A stretch of DNA of 64,000 nucleotides from Roseivirga misakiensis (GTDB taxonomy: Bacteria > Bacteroidota > Bacteroidia > Cytophagales > Cyclobacteriaceae). The stretch spans positions 1,736,001 to 1,800,000 of the forward strand of contig NZ_MDGQ01000005.1 in NCBI RefSeq assembly GCF_001747105.1. The letters are read 5' to 3'. Under the pieces are notes generated by a model. The model saw only the letters and a program-made list of their open reading frames with translations. It had not been told where the DNA came from and searched no databases. Of this stretch, positions 1-10,685 are shown one piece after another (position 1 is the stretch's first letter; each line of letters starts with the position of its first letter). The translations under genes and the position numbers were made by a program.

Positions 1-1112
1 ATTTGGACTGACTTACCAGTGTAACTGTTAAAATAAGGCATGGATATTTCTGCCAAACAAACGGCTAGCACAGTTGAGAATAAGGACATGGTGATGGACT
101 CCACTAAGAATTGTTGGACTAACTGGCTTCTGTAACCTCCTAGTACTTTTCTTACCCCAACTTCTTTAGCTCTTTTTGAAAATCTAGCCGTAGAGAGGTT
201 TGTGTAATTGACTACTGCAACTATTAATATGATCAAAGCAATAGCCGCATATAGGTTTACGTAGGCCCGCTCCCCTTTAGGTTTGAAATAAGATGTATTC
301 CAGTCAGATAGGTAAATCTCGTCCAATGGGACAAGCTTAATTATCACTTCCCCAGTATTAGGCGCGATAGCTTTCTCAATCTTATCCGCAATCAGTTGAA
401 CATCATTAATAGGTTGGTCAACCTTAATATAAGTTGGGAAACTACTGATATCCCATTTCGTTAAATCGATCTTATAGTTGAAAATCTTAAAAAACGTAAG
501 GTCTCTCACGTTATTAAATGAGATAAGGTAGTCGAGCGCTAAATGTGAATTTTTAGGCAAGTCTTTGAAAACTGCGCTAACGATAAAGTCTTTATAACCT
601 ACAATTTCAAATGTCTTACCGATCGCATTGGTAGCATTTCCAAAAACCTTATTGGCTGCTGATTCTGAAAGAATAATATCATTTTCTCTTAACTCAAATC
701 CTTCAGTTTCGGCATCCAAAAATTCGAAATCAAAGAAGTCGATGACGGTATTATCTACCGAATGTATCTTGGGTAAAATGAAATCATTTCCAACTGCCGA
801 TACCTCCAAATCTCCTCTTACCCCTATTCTAGCAAAAGACTCGATCTCCGGTATGGCCTCTTTGGCCAATGGTCCTAAAGGTGCCATAAGTCTGTCTGGC
901 CCATCACTCACTCCAACCGAGTCAGTCATATAAACCTGATAAATCAGGTCTTTATTCGGATTGGAAGCATCGTAATTATATTCATTGTTTACATAAACAA
1001 TCAGGACAATAAAGCACGCCATACCAATAGCTAGCCCAGTAATATTCACTATTGCATGAAGTCGATCTTTTCGAATGTGACGTAATGAGATTTTGATGAA
1101 GTTGTATAGCAT
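1..1112 (-). CDS. Double-FtsX ABC transporter permease, 3' end off window (permease 1)
   Basis: This is the N-terminal 370 residues of an inner-membrane permease of the MacB/FtsX type. The start ATG (complement of 1110-1112) gives MLYNFIKISLRHIRKDR, then a first membrane segment (about residues 20-42), a MacB_PCD-like periplasmic domain, and the start of the first FtsX block with the hallmark KRAKEVGVRKVLGG. The C-terminal half lies beyond base 1, so this is an edge cut rather than a broken gene. It follows permease 2 by 17 bases on the same strand and is probably the last visible gene of a five-permease operon. It most resembles permeases 6 and 7 of the array. The substrate is unknown; MacB-like proteins usually move lipoproteins, peptides or signals through mechanotransmission powered by a separate ATPase. 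Confidence 0.9.
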   Translation of the reverse strand, partial: MLYNFIKISLRHIRKDRLHAIVNITGLAIGMACFIVLIVYVNNEYNYDASNPNKDLIYQVYMTDSVGVSDGPDRLMAPLGPLAKEAIPEIESFARIGVRGDLEVSAVGNDFILPKIHSVDNTVIDFFDFEFLDAETEGFELRENDIILSESAANKVFGNATNAIGKTFEIVGYKDFIVSAVFKDLPKNSHLALDYLISFNNVRDLTFFKIFNYKIDLTKWDISSFPTYIKVDQPINDVQLIADKIEKAIAPNTGEVIIKLVPLDEIYLSDWNTSYFKPKGERAYVNLYAAIALIILIVAVVNYTNLSTARFSKRAKEVGVRKVLGGYRSQLVQQFLVESITMSLFSTVLAVCLAEISMPYFNSYTGKSVQ

Positions 1113-1129
1113 TTGACCTTGTTGTTTTA

Positions 1130-3496
1130 CTATTCGTTTCTCAATGAATTGATCGGGTTTGTTCTAGCCGCTCTGTAGGATATAAAGACCACGGTGAGCC
1201 ATGCTATGACTAGCGACATGGCCATTACTACTAAAATTTGTAGGGCAGAAAAGTTGACGTGATAGACAAACCCATTAAGCCACTGCCCCATTAAGTAGTA
1301 AGCAAATGGTGCCATAATAATCATTGCCAGTAATGGTAGAAGCAGTGATTTCATGGTAAAATTCACCAGTATGCTTTGAATACTAGCACCTAAAACTTTG
1401 CGTATACCGATCTCTTTGACACTTCTCTGCGCATTGATAGAGGTAAGACCAAACAAGCCAAGGCAGGATATAGCAATGGCGATCAGACCGAAAATTGTGG
1501 CTAGCTGTTGGATTAGCAGTTCACTCTGATACATCTGCTCGTGTTCTGCATCTAAAAACTCATACTCGAATACAAAACCAGGCATAAAATCGGCATATGT
1601 ATCCTCTAATTTCTTAAGCGCAGCTTTTTCTTGACCTGGAGCTATTTTAATTGTCACATAATCACTGTTATCGGCATAATTGACAATAATCAGTGGTTGA
1701 ATTTCTTCATAAACAGAAGCGATATGAAAATCTTTAATTACGCCTATGATCTTGGTATCGACGCCCCAAAATTGAACCGGCATACCAATAGGGTTTTCAA
1801 CATTCATCCCTCTAACAGTCGCCTCGTTCACCAAAACGCCTAAATTATCTGTTTCTATTTCTGACGAGAAGTCTCTACCAGCAACTACTTCTAGGTTCAT
1901 GGTTTTAACAAAATCCACTTCTGAGAAAAGCAGCCTAAAACTTGTTTTGTCTACTAACGGGTCCTTTCCCTCCCATTCAAAATTTCCTGTAGCCGAGCCT
2001 ATATTCAAAGGATTGCCTCCAACAAGAGTTGCTGAAGTAATACTCGGGCTTTTGAGCAATTCCGCCTTGAAGCTGTCATATCGTTTTAAGAGATCTCCGT
2101 GGTTGTAAAGCTTCACCACGCCTTCTTTATCAATATTGGCTTTACCATTGAGAATAAAGTCCACTTGATCGTTGACCACCCAAGTAGCAAAAATTAAGAA
2201 CCCAGCGATTGCGAATTGAAATACAACAAGACCTTTTCTAAAGGTTCTTCCAGTACCCGAAGTCCCTTTTACATCAATTTTACCTTTTAAGGCCTTCACT
2301 ACTTTAAAACCTGACAGTACCAATGCTGGATATATGCCCGATACTAACATAGTGAAGACGGCCAGACTGGCTAATATGAGTAGTAAATTTCCATCTAACC
2401 AATTGAGCGTTATCGCTTTACCCGTAAGATCATTAAATGGGCCTATAAGTACTTCTACCGACACGATGGATAGTAGAAATGCGATAAGTACGATTAAGCC
2501 TGATTCCGTCAAGAATTGCTTGACCAAAACGAGCCTTGAAGCGCCTGTCACCTTCCTTACCCCTACTTCTTTTACACGTTTAAATGCATCTGCAACCGAT
2601 AGGTTGATAAAGTTGATACAAGCGATGAAAACGATGAAAACGCCAATAATTCCTAGCAACCGAACGTATTCAATTCTTCCTCCGCTCTGAACACCATTTT
2701 CATAATCTCCTTTGAGGTAGATATCATCGAATGGCTTTAGAAATAGGGAAACACCGTCACCACCATTATTCTTTTTAATGAGATCGCTGATTTTATTGTT
2801 CACCACATTTTGGTCGGCATTTGGAGCTAGTTTTACATAAGTGCCGATGCCTGCATTGCCCCATTTCATGATCCAATCATTCTCCTTGACCCAGTGTTCC
2901 ATAGAAATGGCAAACCCAAACTCGAATCGACTATTCTTTGGCGGATCAGTTACAATTGCCCTGACGATAGCGTCTCGGCTATTATCAATTTTTACGATTT
3001 CACCGATAACATCTACCCTTTTGAAGAGCCGCATGGCCATACTTTCTGTAAGAAATATATCCCCACCAGTGGCTAAAGATTCCTCCTCAAGTTTTCCCTT
3101 AATGATCGGATAGTTAAAAACCTGGAAAAACTCCTCATCAGCCATAATACCAGTTTCTTTGATGCTGATGTTTCCTACTGTCAATTGATGAACTCTTTCA
3201 TCTACCCGAAGCGCTTTTTCCACTTCAGGGTAGTCACTGTCCAACACGTTTTTGATTTGCCCATTTTGATTCCAACCAGTGGATATTTCTCCATTGTTGT
3301 GCTGGTTGTTGGTCATAACGATGTGAATGAGCTCACTATCCTGATGGAACCCGTCGTAGTTCACTTCATCGTTAATCCATAGAAAAATCAGTAAGCTAGT
3401 GGTGAGACCGACCATTAACCCAAATACATTTATCAGCGTAAATTCACGCTTTTTCAAAAGGTTTCTGAAGGCTATTTTAAAGTTAGTTTTGAGCAT
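1130..3496 (-). CDS. Double-FtsX ABC transporter permease (permease 2)
   Basis: A 788-residue inner-membrane protein with the Bacteroidota ABC-permease layout: N-terminal membrane helix (about 20-42), MacB_PCD-like periplasmic domain, a three-helix FtsX block beginning near KRVKEVGVRKVTGAS, one more helix, a second periplasmic domain, and a C-terminal FtsX block with KEIGIRKVLGAS. It ends in NPINSLRNE, a tail shared by most of the array. There is no nucleotide-binding domain, so it needs a separate ATPase that is not in the window. Gaps of 17 and 4 bases to its neighbours indicate one transcript with permeases 1 and 3-5. Length is normal for the family and no frameshift is seen. The transported or transmitted substrate cannot be read from sequence. 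Confidence 0.93.
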   Translation of the reverse strand: MLKTNFKIAFRNLLKKREFTLINVFGLMVGLTTSLLIFLWINDEVNYDGFHQDSELIHIVMTNNQHNNGEISTGWNQNGQIKNVLDSDYPEVEKALRVDERVHQLTVGNISIKETGIMADEEFFQVFNYPIIKGKLEEESLATGGDIFLTESMAMRLFKRVDVIGEIVKIDNSRDAIVRAIVTDPPKNSRFEFGFAISMEHWVKENDWIMKWGNAGIGTYVKLAPNADQNVVNNKISDLIKKNNGGDGVSLFLKPFDDIYLKGDYENGVQSGGRIEYVRLLGIIGVFIVFIACINFINLSVADAFKRVKEVGVRKVTGASRLVLVKQFLTESGLIVLIAFLLSIVSVEVLIGPFNDLTGKAITLNWLDGNLLLILASLAVFTMLVSGIYPALVLSGFKVVKALKGKIDVKGTSGTGRTFRKGLVVFQFAIAGFLIFATWVVNDQVDFILNGKANIDKEGVVKLYNHGDLLKRYDSFKAELLKSPSITSATLVGGNPLNIGSATGNFEWEGKDPLVDKTSFRLLFSEVDFVKTMNLEVVAGRDFSSEIETDNLGVLVNEATVRGMNVENPIGMPVQFWGVDTKIIGVIKDFHIASVYEEIQPLIIVNYADNSDYVTIKIAPGQEKAALKKLEDTYADFMPGFVFEYEFLDAEHEQMYQSELLIQQLATIFGLIAIAISCLGLFGLTSINAQRSVKEIGIRKVLGASIQSILVNFTMKSLLLPLLAMIIMAPFAYYLMGQWLNGFVYHVNFSALQILVVMAMSLVIAWLTVVFISYRAARTNPINSLRNE

Positions 3497-3500
3497 TTTA

Positions 3501-5897
3501 CTATTCGTTTCTCAGTGAATTAACTGGGTTTGAATTGGCTGTTTTAAATGACTGAATGGAAATGGTAATGACTGCTATACCCAATGTGATGATCATAGGA
3601 ATAAGGAATAACATGACACCAATATTGATTTGATCGGCAAAATTTTCCAGCCAACTTTCCACTAAATAGTAAGCGATCGGGATAGTGAATACAAATGACA
3701 AGAGCACAAGCTTGGAGAAGCCTGAATTAAGCAAAAACACCAATTGTGACACTGAAGCGCCTAAAACTTTACGTACACCGATCTCTTTTTCACGCTGCTG
3801 AGCTGCTAAATGGGCTAAACCAAATAGACCTAGACAAGAGATGGCAATAGCTAATAAGGTAGAATAAGTAATTACTTGTTTCCATCGTTTCTCCTCCGCA
3901 AAAGTGTTTTTGTTTTCCTCTTCGATAAAAGCAAAACTCAAAGGCTGATAAGGATCTACTTTTCTCCATGCCTCCTCAACTGCTGATTTGATGTTTGACA
4001 AGTAATCAGGATTATACTTAATCGTAAGGTTTTGATAGTCATTATTTAATCCCGGCGAAAAGAATACCATCGGCATGACATTATTCTTCGCGGATGCATA
4101 TTTGTAATCTGGTATAACCCCGACGATTCGGGCGCGATCGGTTCCTCCGCCATCTCCAACAATCTGGCCTATTGCTTCATTCAGGTCGACATCGATTTCT
4201 TCCAAAAACCTTTCGTTTACCAAGACATTCTGCAATGTATCTTGCGTTCTACCGTAGTCATCGCCCGTATCTTTCAACCTTCGGCCTGCTAAAAGTGGAA
4301 CTTCAATCATGTCAAAATATGCGTCTTCGGCACTAGATGTTAAGGAAAAGAATTTATTACCAGCCAGGTCAAATTCAGAGCCGCTTCCATAACCCTTTGT
4401 CAATGCCATTTGCTCAATTTGAGGGTTTGACATCAATTCGTTCTTTAACAATTTGCCATTCTCGCCATTACCATTTAACGAGACTCTCACTTGATTTTTA
4501 TCGTTGTAGCCTAAATCGACTGTGAGCATATGTTTGATCTGGAGATTCATGGCAATTGTTCCAACTACCAGTATACCAGCCATAGTAAATTGCAGCAGAA
4601 CAAGTCCTTTGGAAACGTATCGTTTGCCTGCCAACTTGGCCTTACCATTGAGACTTGAAATGATAGGGAACCTTGAAATGGCAAATGACGGATAAGCTCC
4701 TGCCAGCAAGGCCGTAAAAATGACAAGCAAAAAGCATGAACCGATGAGTGTTGCATCACTCATTACGTTTCCAGCAAATTCTTTGTTGACCAAATTGCCA
4801 AATCCGTTCAGGAAGAATTCAGCCATAATGAGGCCCAATACAAAGGAGATAATAGACACATATACTGCTTCGCTTAAAAACTGAAAAGCGAGTTGTTTCT
4901 TTAGTGCACCGAGCACTTTTCTCACCCCGATTTCTTTGGCCCTTGGTAATGACCTAGCCACTGTGAGGTTTGCAAAATTGATACACGCCAAAACCAGTAT
5001 AACAATGGCAATGAGTGACAGTATATAGGAAGAATTTGGATCGTTGGCCGCTTTTATACCAGCGGACCCACTGTTAAACTCTTTACTTAAATGAATATCA
5101 GTGAAAGGTTGGAGCCCATTGACCACACTTCTCGCAAAGGCCTCATCTTCTCCTGGGTTAAGGCGTTCGCGGACTTCTTTGATTTTTTCGGCTACGGCTA
5201 CAGGGTCTGCCCCTGCTCTTAATTGTAGAATTGAAGTTGAGCCGATGCTTCCCCATGGTCGGGTAACAGGTCCTTGAAGTGCCTCATGCTTCTTCCAAGG
5301 GAATACAAACTCTAAGCGTAGCGATGAATTTGTAGGTATATCATTAATAACTGCATCAATAATGTATTTTTCTAACTGTCCTTGAAGTCTAATCGTCAAT
5401 TCCTCTCCCGCGACATCTACTCGACCAAAATACTTCTCCGCGTTTTCCTTGGTGATAACTACACGATTTAGTTCTTCTAAAACGCCATCTAGCGAACCAG
5501 ACAACACCTCGAAATCAAACATTTCAAAGACGCCTTGGTCACTAAAAACTACTCCAAACTGGCGAATAAAGTCTTCGCCTTTACGGACAATCGCAGCTGT
5601 GCCAGAGAACCTTGTGAAATTCTCAATCTCAGGAATCCGTTCGGCGAACTCCTTAGCTTCAATTTCACTAGTGGCTCCCATTTTCATGGTACTTCCACCA
5701 AACTCTAATTCAGAAGTGAGTCTGTATAATACATCTGATTTTGAATGATACTGATCAAATGTGACCTCATCTTTGACATACATGAGAATGAGCAAACAAC
5801 AGGCGATGCCCAATGCTAATCCTGTAATGTTAATGAAAGAATAGCCTTTGTGTCTGGCAAGATTTCTAAATGCGATTTTGACGTAGTTCTTTATCAT
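3501..5897 (-). CDS. Double-FtsX ABC transporter permease (permease 3)
   Basis: A 798-residue permease with two FtsX blocks separated by periplasmic domains. It opens MIKNYVKIAFRNLARHKGYS and carries RAKEIGVRKVLGALKKQ in the first FtsX block, KEIGVRKVLGASVSQ in the second, and a C-terminal NPVNSLRNE. The membrane helices after each motif are clear hydrophobic runs. It sits 4 bases upstream of permease 2 and 8 bases downstream of permease 4, so co-transcription is likely. It has no ATPase domain. The sequence differs clearly from its neighbours in the periplasmic domains while the FtsX motifs are conserved, the pattern expected if the array members share a mechanism but recognise different partners; that last point is inference. 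Confidence 0.93.
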   Translation of the reverse strand: MIKNYVKIAFRNLARHKGYSFINITGLALGIACCLLILMYVKDEVTFDQYHSKSDVLYRLTSELEFGGSTMKMGATSEIEAKEFAERIPEIENFTRFSGTAAIVRKGEDFIRQFGVVFSDQGVFEMFDFEVLSGSLDGVLEELNRVVITKENAEKYFGRVDVAGEELTIRLQGQLEKYIIDAVINDIPTNSSLRLEFVFPWKKHEALQGPVTRPWGSIGSTSILQLRAGADPVAVAEKIKEVRERLNPGEDEAFARSVVNGLQPFTDIHLSKEFNSGSAGIKAANDPNSSYILSLIAIVILVLACINFANLTVARSLPRAKEIGVRKVLGALKKQLAFQFLSEAVYVSIISFVLGLIMAEFFLNGFGNLVNKEFAGNVMSDATLIGSCFLLVIFTALLAGAYPSFAISRFPIISSLNGKAKLAGKRYVSKGLVLLQFTMAGILVVGTIAMNLQIKHMLTVDLGYNDKNQVRVSLNGNGENGKLLKNELMSNPQIEQMALTKGYGSGSEFDLAGNKFFSLTSSAEDAYFDMIEVPLLAGRRLKDTGDDYGRTQDTLQNVLVNERFLEEIDVDLNEAIGQIVGDGGGTDRARIVGVIPDYKYASAKNNVMPMVFFSPGLNNDYQNLTIKYNPDYLSNIKSAVEEAWRKVDPYQPLSFAFIEEENKNTFAEEKRWKQVITYSTLLAIAISCLGLFGLAHLAAQQREKEIGVRKVLGASVSQLVFLLNSGFSKLVLLSFVFTIPIAYYLVESWLENFADQINIGVMLFLIPMIITLGIAVITISIQSFKTANSNPVNSLRNE

Positions 5898-5905
5898 ATC
5901 TTCAA

Positions 5906-8266
5906 CTATTCGTTTCTTAATACATCCACAGGGTTCTTTTGAGCGTTTTTGTGACCATTCAATGAGAGCACAAAAACAGCTAGGAATAGCACAACAGCGC
6001 TAGAGGTAATGAAATAGGTAGTTAGACTTTCAACTCGGTAAGGGAAACCTTCCAACCAGCCAGATATCAGCTCATAGGTTACAGGAATAGATAGCAGCAG
6101 AGATATGAGCACTAAGCCTAGAAACCGACCATTAGATAATTTCAACAGGCTTAAATAATCGGCACCCAACACTTTTCTTATGCTCAATTCGCGCTCTCTA
6201 AATTGACTTTCAAAAGTGGCAATGGTAAACAATCCAAGAAAGGCGATGATTACTAGCATGGCCGTTAAACCATTGAAAATAGTCAGTAATGTTGCCTCCC
6301 TTTTAAATGCGTTTGCATAAAAAGTGGCCAATTCTGTCGTTTTAAGTGGCTTTTGAACGTTCTGATCTTTCCACAGCTGTTCCAGTTGTGCCATAACAAC
6401 ATCCTTCTCACCTGCCCTAAACTTGAATTGTAAGTTTCTTATTTCCTCTTTATTGATCGTTAAAATCACCGGGGAAATTTCAGATTTCACACTAGCTACA
6501 TGAAAATCCTTAACCACTCCGATAATCTCAAATCGATCAATCTTCTTACCGATAATGTCTTCTATCCCTACCGACTTATAGGCGGTTTCATTGATAATTG
6601 CTGCATTTTCGAGTCTAGATTCTGGAATATCGGCAAAGGTTTGACCCTTAATCAATTCCACTTCCATTACTTCATTAAAATTCAGATCAACTGGACTCGT
6701 ACGGAACAATGCCTGCGTTTCTTCCCCATCTTTGATCACTGGGAGAAACATTCCCATCATACTACTTGGCAATGAAGACCCTGTGACTGCCGAAATTTGA
6801 GGTATTCGCTCCAATTCAGACTTCAACTGTTCATAGCGCCGTCCAAATCCATTTTCATAGAGACCAATGCTAAAGACATTCTCAGTATTATAGCCTATAT
6901 CTTTGTTAATCATATATTTAGCCTGTCCTCTTATGATAAATGCACTTGAAAGTAGACCAGCACAAATCACAAATTGAAAACCCACAATAAGTTTTCTAAC
7001 CACCGATCGGTTCACATTAGGCAGGCTGCCTTTGAGTAAGCTAGATATATTAAATGAGGAGGAAACTAGTGCAGGATAAATGCCCGATATTAAAACGACT
7101 AGTGCTAAAGCTCCGAATGGTAACAAGAGTAGCTCAGGCTGTTTTATAAAGGAAAGATCTAATCTTTTACCTAGAATTTGATTTACATCTCCTAGACTCA
7201 ATTCCACGGCAATGATGGCAATAACCAAGGATATAATAGCAACTAGCGCTGTTTCGCCAATGGATAGTAAGATCAGCTTGGCCTTGCTAGCACCAAGTAC
7301 CTTTCTGATAGCCATATCTTTGGTTTGGGCAAAAGAACCAGCAATTTTTAGGTTCACGTAATTAAAACAAGCAACCAGAAAGAGTAATGCACCAACAATT
7401 GAAAAAATGTAGATGTACTTTCGATCACCTCCGAAAACGGGTCTCTCCCGTCCGTTAGCTCGACCATCTAGGTAGAGGTCACTAAATAAGTCGAACCCTA
7501 CAATCATAGGTTCATCGAAAGGTTGATTTCGTTGGTAAATTTCGTCTAGATCTTTCGTCAGGTCTTCAATTGAATAATTATCACGCATGAGAACGTAATT
7601 TTTACCCCATCCTAGCTGCCAGTTACCTTTATAACTTGAATAGGGATGCGCATTTAAATCTGCATAAATGATCAAATCAAAACGCAGGTGTGAATTGCTT
7701 GGAATTGGCTTCAATACACCAGATACACTATAAGTACCTTTATCTTTGAGGGTAATAAACTCACCGATTGGGTTTTCTTTACCAAAATGCTTTTCAGCCA
7801 ACTCAGCCGATATGATTATATCTTTCGGATCGTTCAGCGCATTTTTCTCGTCACCAATCTTTAGGTCAAAATCGAAAACATCGAAAAATGTAGGCTCAGC
7901 TGCATATATTTTTCGAGAGTCGAAAGTCTCCCCCTTTACTTCATAAGTCTTCAAAAAAGAGAAACTCTCAGTCACTACTTCTGCCAAGTTGACAACAGTC
8001 TCTACTCCTGGAATATCATTCAACAGGGCGTTATGTACTGCGAATGGCGGGCTTGTATAACTAAACCCATTGGCTACTTCTCTACCAAGCGATGGCAGGT
8101 AAATTCTATCTGAATTTTCATGCCATTTATCGTGTGTCAGTTCGTCCCTAACATAAAGCGAGGAAACTAGGAAACAGAACATCCCAAGCGATAGGCCAAG
8201 AACATTCACAAAGGTGAATAACCTATTGCGTTTGAGGGATTTAACTCCGTTGGTAAAGAACTTCAT
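5906..8266 (-). CDS. Double-FtsX ABC transporter permease (permease 4)
   Basis: A 786-residue permease of the same architecture: first helix near residues 19-42 (GLSLGMFCFLVSSLYV), periplasmic domain, FtsX block with KDMAIRKVLGASKAK, second periplasmic domain, FtsX block with RELSIRKVLGADYLS, and a C-terminal NPVDVLRNE. It is visibly closer to permease 5 than to the others: both begin with a KSL/SIKR stretch and share the DELTHD(K/N)WH motif after the first helix, as expected for a recent tandem duplication. Gaps are 8 bases to permease 3 and 12 bases to permease 5. No ATPase domain and no frame disruption are present. Substrate unknown. Confidence 0.93.
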   Translation of the reverse strand: MKFFTNGVKSLKRNRLFTFVNVLGLSLGMFCFLVSSLYVRDELTHDKWHENSDRIYLPSLGREVANGFSYTSPPFAVHNALLNDIPGVETVVNLAEVVTESFSFLKTYEVKGETFDSRKIYAAEPTFFDVFDFDLKIGDEKNALNDPKDIIISAELAEKHFGKENPIGEFITLKDKGTYSVSGVLKPIPSNSHLRFDLIIYADLNAHPYSSYKGNWQLGWGKNYVLMRDNYSIEDLTKDLDEIYQRNQPFDEPMIVGFDLFSDLYLDGRANGRERPVFGGDRKYIYIFSIVGALLFLVACFNYVNLKIAGSFAQTKDMAIRKVLGASKAKLILLSIGETALVAIISLVIAIIAVELSLGDVNQILGKRLDLSFIKQPELLLLPFGALALVVLISGIYPALVSSSFNISSLLKGSLPNVNRSVVRKLIVGFQFVICAGLLSSAFIIRGQAKYMINKDIGYNTENVFSIGLYENGFGRRYEQLKSELERIPQISAVTGSSLPSSMMGMFLPVIKDGEETQALFRTSPVDLNFNEVMEVELIKGQTFADIPESRLENAAIINETAYKSVGIEDIIGKKIDRFEIIGVVKDFHVASVKSEISPVILTINKEEIRNLQFKFRAGEKDVVMAQLEQLWKDQNVQKPLKTTELATFYANAFKREATLLTIFNGLTAMLVIIAFLGLFTIATFESQFRERELSIRKVLGADYLSLLKLSNGRFLGLVLISLLLSIPVTYELISGWLEGFPYRVESLTTYFITSSAVVLFLAVFVLSLNGHKNAQKNPVDVLRNE

Positions 8267-8278
8267 ATAGTTTTACTT

Positions 8279-10648
8279 TTAATCGTTTCTTAAAATGTTT
8301 GCTGGGTTCTTTTGAGTATTGAAATAACTGTAGGTTCCTAGAATAATCGCAGCAAGTATGATGACTGCACCAATGGAAACCAGAAAATACGGCACCAAAT
8401 TTTCTACCCGATATGGGAATGAAGCCAACCAGTTAGTGATAAGTGCATATGATACTGGAATAGAAACCAACACGGCTATCAAAATCAACCAGCTAAACTT
8501 TTTATTCAACACCCTGATTAGGCTGAAATAACTAGCGCCTAACACCTTACGAATGCTCATTTCCTTTTCCCTGAGTTGGTTTTCGAAGGTTGCCAAGGCA
8601 AATAAGCCTAGAAAAGCCACCATCATGAGAAGTCCAGTCAATAGATCAAATATGTTTACAAGGCTCTCTTCTTTGCCGTAAGAATCTGCAAAGTAGTCCT
8701 CTACCTCCTCCAATTCAATGGTCTGATCAGGAACAAGGCCTTTCAATGCGCTTTGGACTTGGGCTGTCACTGCGGCACGATTGCCTTCTTTAAATTTGAA
8801 CTGAAGATTTCTGATTTGCCCCATCTGATTATCGATCAGGATTGGACCAATCTTGCTTTTTCCAGAACGGTAATGAAAATCTTTAACAACTCCCGTGACC
8901 ACTTTCCCCTTCATAAGCTCTCTACCGATAGGGTCGCCCTCCCAGCCCAATTGCTTTAGAGCGGTTTCGTTGATAATTGAAGCGGCTTTTAATTCAGACT
9001 CGGTTAATCCATCAAAACCACTACCATGGATAAATTCTAGACCGAAAATCTCATTAAAATCGACATCGGCGGCTCCATAAAAGCAATTCAGGTTTACCTT
9101 TTCATCTCCATTTTCAACCTCCATCATGATTACGGAATTGAGGTTTGGAAGCGGAGAACCCGTAACCTTTTCTATTTGCGGTATTCTTTCTAACTCATTT
9201 CTGGCCTCCTCATACTTCTCGAAAAGTCCGGCACTTGTTAGGTTAAGGCTAAGAATATTTTCCTCGTTATAACCTAAATCCATATTCATCAAGTGCTTGG
9301 CTTGTCCCCTAATGACTAAAGCACTCGATAAGAGTCCAATACAAATTAGAAACTGAAAAACGATTAAGGCCTTTCTAAAAATTGCTTTGGTCGACTTGGG
9401 GTTTCTCCCCCTTAACACAGAAGACAAACTAAATGCTGAGGCTGTAAATGCCGGGTAAAGTCCAGAGATCAGCACGACAAACGCCAAAACGCTTAGCGGT
9501 ATCCAGAGCACCGAAGGTGATCCAATAAAGTCTAAGTCCAATTGTTTCTCTAGAAGCGAGTTAATTGAAGGCAGAGTGACTTCTACAGAAACTAGCGCAA
9601 TAACTAAGGAGAAAAGGGCTAAAAACAACGTTTCCCCCATTTGAAATAACACTAAACGTGTTCTACTAGCTCCAATAATCTTTCTTATGGCCACATCTTT
9701 TGATCGGGCAAATGATCGAGCTGTCGTTAAGTTGATATAGTTAAAACAAGCGACCAGTAGTAGTAAGCCACCAATTAAGGAGAAAATGTAGATGTATTTC
9801 ATTTGGCCGCCAAACATGGTACTGCTTGAACTTCTCATCGTGGCGCCGTTCATATATAAATCAGAGAAATTGTTGTAAATGTATTTCCCTAAAAGTTCTG
9901 AACTATCTCTAGCTGCCAACACACGTTTTGTATCTTCTAATAAGTTATCTGGGGAATAATCGGCACGTGCTAGAATGTAATTGAGTCCAGATCCAGTACG
10001 CCAATCGTTATAATTAAAATCGTAAGGAGCAGCATTTGGGTTGATAAGGGCTAAGAATTCAAATTGTAAATGAGAGTTTGAAGGAATTGCTTCAAGGACT
10101 CCACTAACCCGAAAAGTACCTTTGTCCGACACCTCCACAAACTCTCCGATTGGGTTTTGATTCGGAAAATGCTTTTGTGCCATTTCGGCGGATAAAATGA
10201 TCTCGTCCGTCGACGTTAAAACAGTTTCGGTATTTCCATATTTCAGGTCGAAATCGAATACTGAAAACAAAGAAGGCTGGGTGTAAAAGAAGGCTTTCGA
10301 TTTAAAATCCTCCTCTTTGATCGTATAATTAATAGTCTGTGCTAAACTGATATTAACCGCGTCAATAATTCCCGGCAAATCCTGCTTCATAGCATCGCCC
10401 AATTGAACGGGAGGAAACAGGTTAAAGGATTCACCTGTTCCACCGAAACTCATCTCAATCTTAGGCATGTAGATGTTATCTCGGTTCTGATGCCAGTTAT
10501 CGTGTGTTAATTCATCCTTGACATAAAGCGTCGTGATCAAGAAGCAGTACATACCAAGGGTCAACCCGATGATATTGACTGCAGCAAAGAACCTTTCCCT
10601 TTTGATGCTTTTAATTCCTGATTTATAAAATCGACCTAACCTGTTCAT
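8279..10648 (-). CDS. Double-FtsX ABC transporter permease (permease 5), first gene of its operon
   Basis: A 789-residue double-FtsX permease, closest in the window to permease 4. FtsX motifs are KDVAIRKIIGASRTR and KEMSIRKVLGASYFS, and the tail is NPANILRND. It is the promoter-proximal gene of the unit running down to permease 1. The 153 bases upstream hold a sigma-54-like promoter (10686-10703) only 38 bases before the ATG and a palindromic element further up, so transcription is probably controlled by the NtrC-type regulator encoded at 15843. Family knowledge places it in the inner membrane with two large periplasmic domains; the ATPase partner and substrate are not identifiable. Confidence 0.93.
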   Translation of the reverse strand: MNRLGRFYKSGIKSIKRERFFAAVNIIGLTLGMYCFLITTLYVKDELTHDNWHQNRDNIYMPKIEMSFGGTGESFNLFPPVQLGDAMKQDLPGIIDAVNISLAQTINYTIKEEDFKSKAFFYTQPSLFSVFDFDLKYGNTETVLTSTDEIILSAEMAQKHFPNQNPIGEFVEVSDKGTFRVSGVLEAIPSNSHLQFEFLALINPNAAPYDFNYNDWRTGSGLNYILARADYSPDNLLEDTKRVLAARDSSELLGKYIYNNFSDLYMNGATMRSSSSTMFGGQMKYIYIFSLIGGLLLLVACFNYINLTTARSFARSKDVAIRKIIGASRTRLVLFQMGETLFLALFSLVIALVSVEVTLPSINSLLEKQLDLDFIGSPSVLWIPLSVLAFVVLISGLYPAFTASAFSLSSVLRGRNPKSTKAIFRKALIVFQFLICIGLLSSALVIRGQAKHLMNMDLGYNEENILSLNLTSAGLFEKYEEARNELERIPQIEKVTGSPLPNLNSVIMMEVENGDEKVNLNCFYGAADVDFNEIFGLEFIHGSGFDGLTESELKAASIINETALKQLGWEGDPIGRELMKGKVVTGVVKDFHYRSGKSKIGPILIDNQMGQIRNLQFKFKEGNRAAVTAQVQSALKGLVPDQTIELEEVEDYFADSYGKEESLVNIFDLLTGLLMMVAFLGLFALATFENQLREKEMSIRKVLGASYFSLIRVLNKKFSWLILIAVLVSIPVSYALITNWLASFPYRVENLVPYFLVSIGAVIILAAIILGTYSYFNTQKNPANILRND

Positions 10649-10685
10649 GTTGTTGAGTTTTTCTTTGGGCTAATGCTGATTTTCA

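Noticed and set aside
1631-2690. Plus-strand open frames inside the permease genes
   Set aside because: They lie antisense to strongly coding permease frames and their products are low-complexity shadows without motifs.
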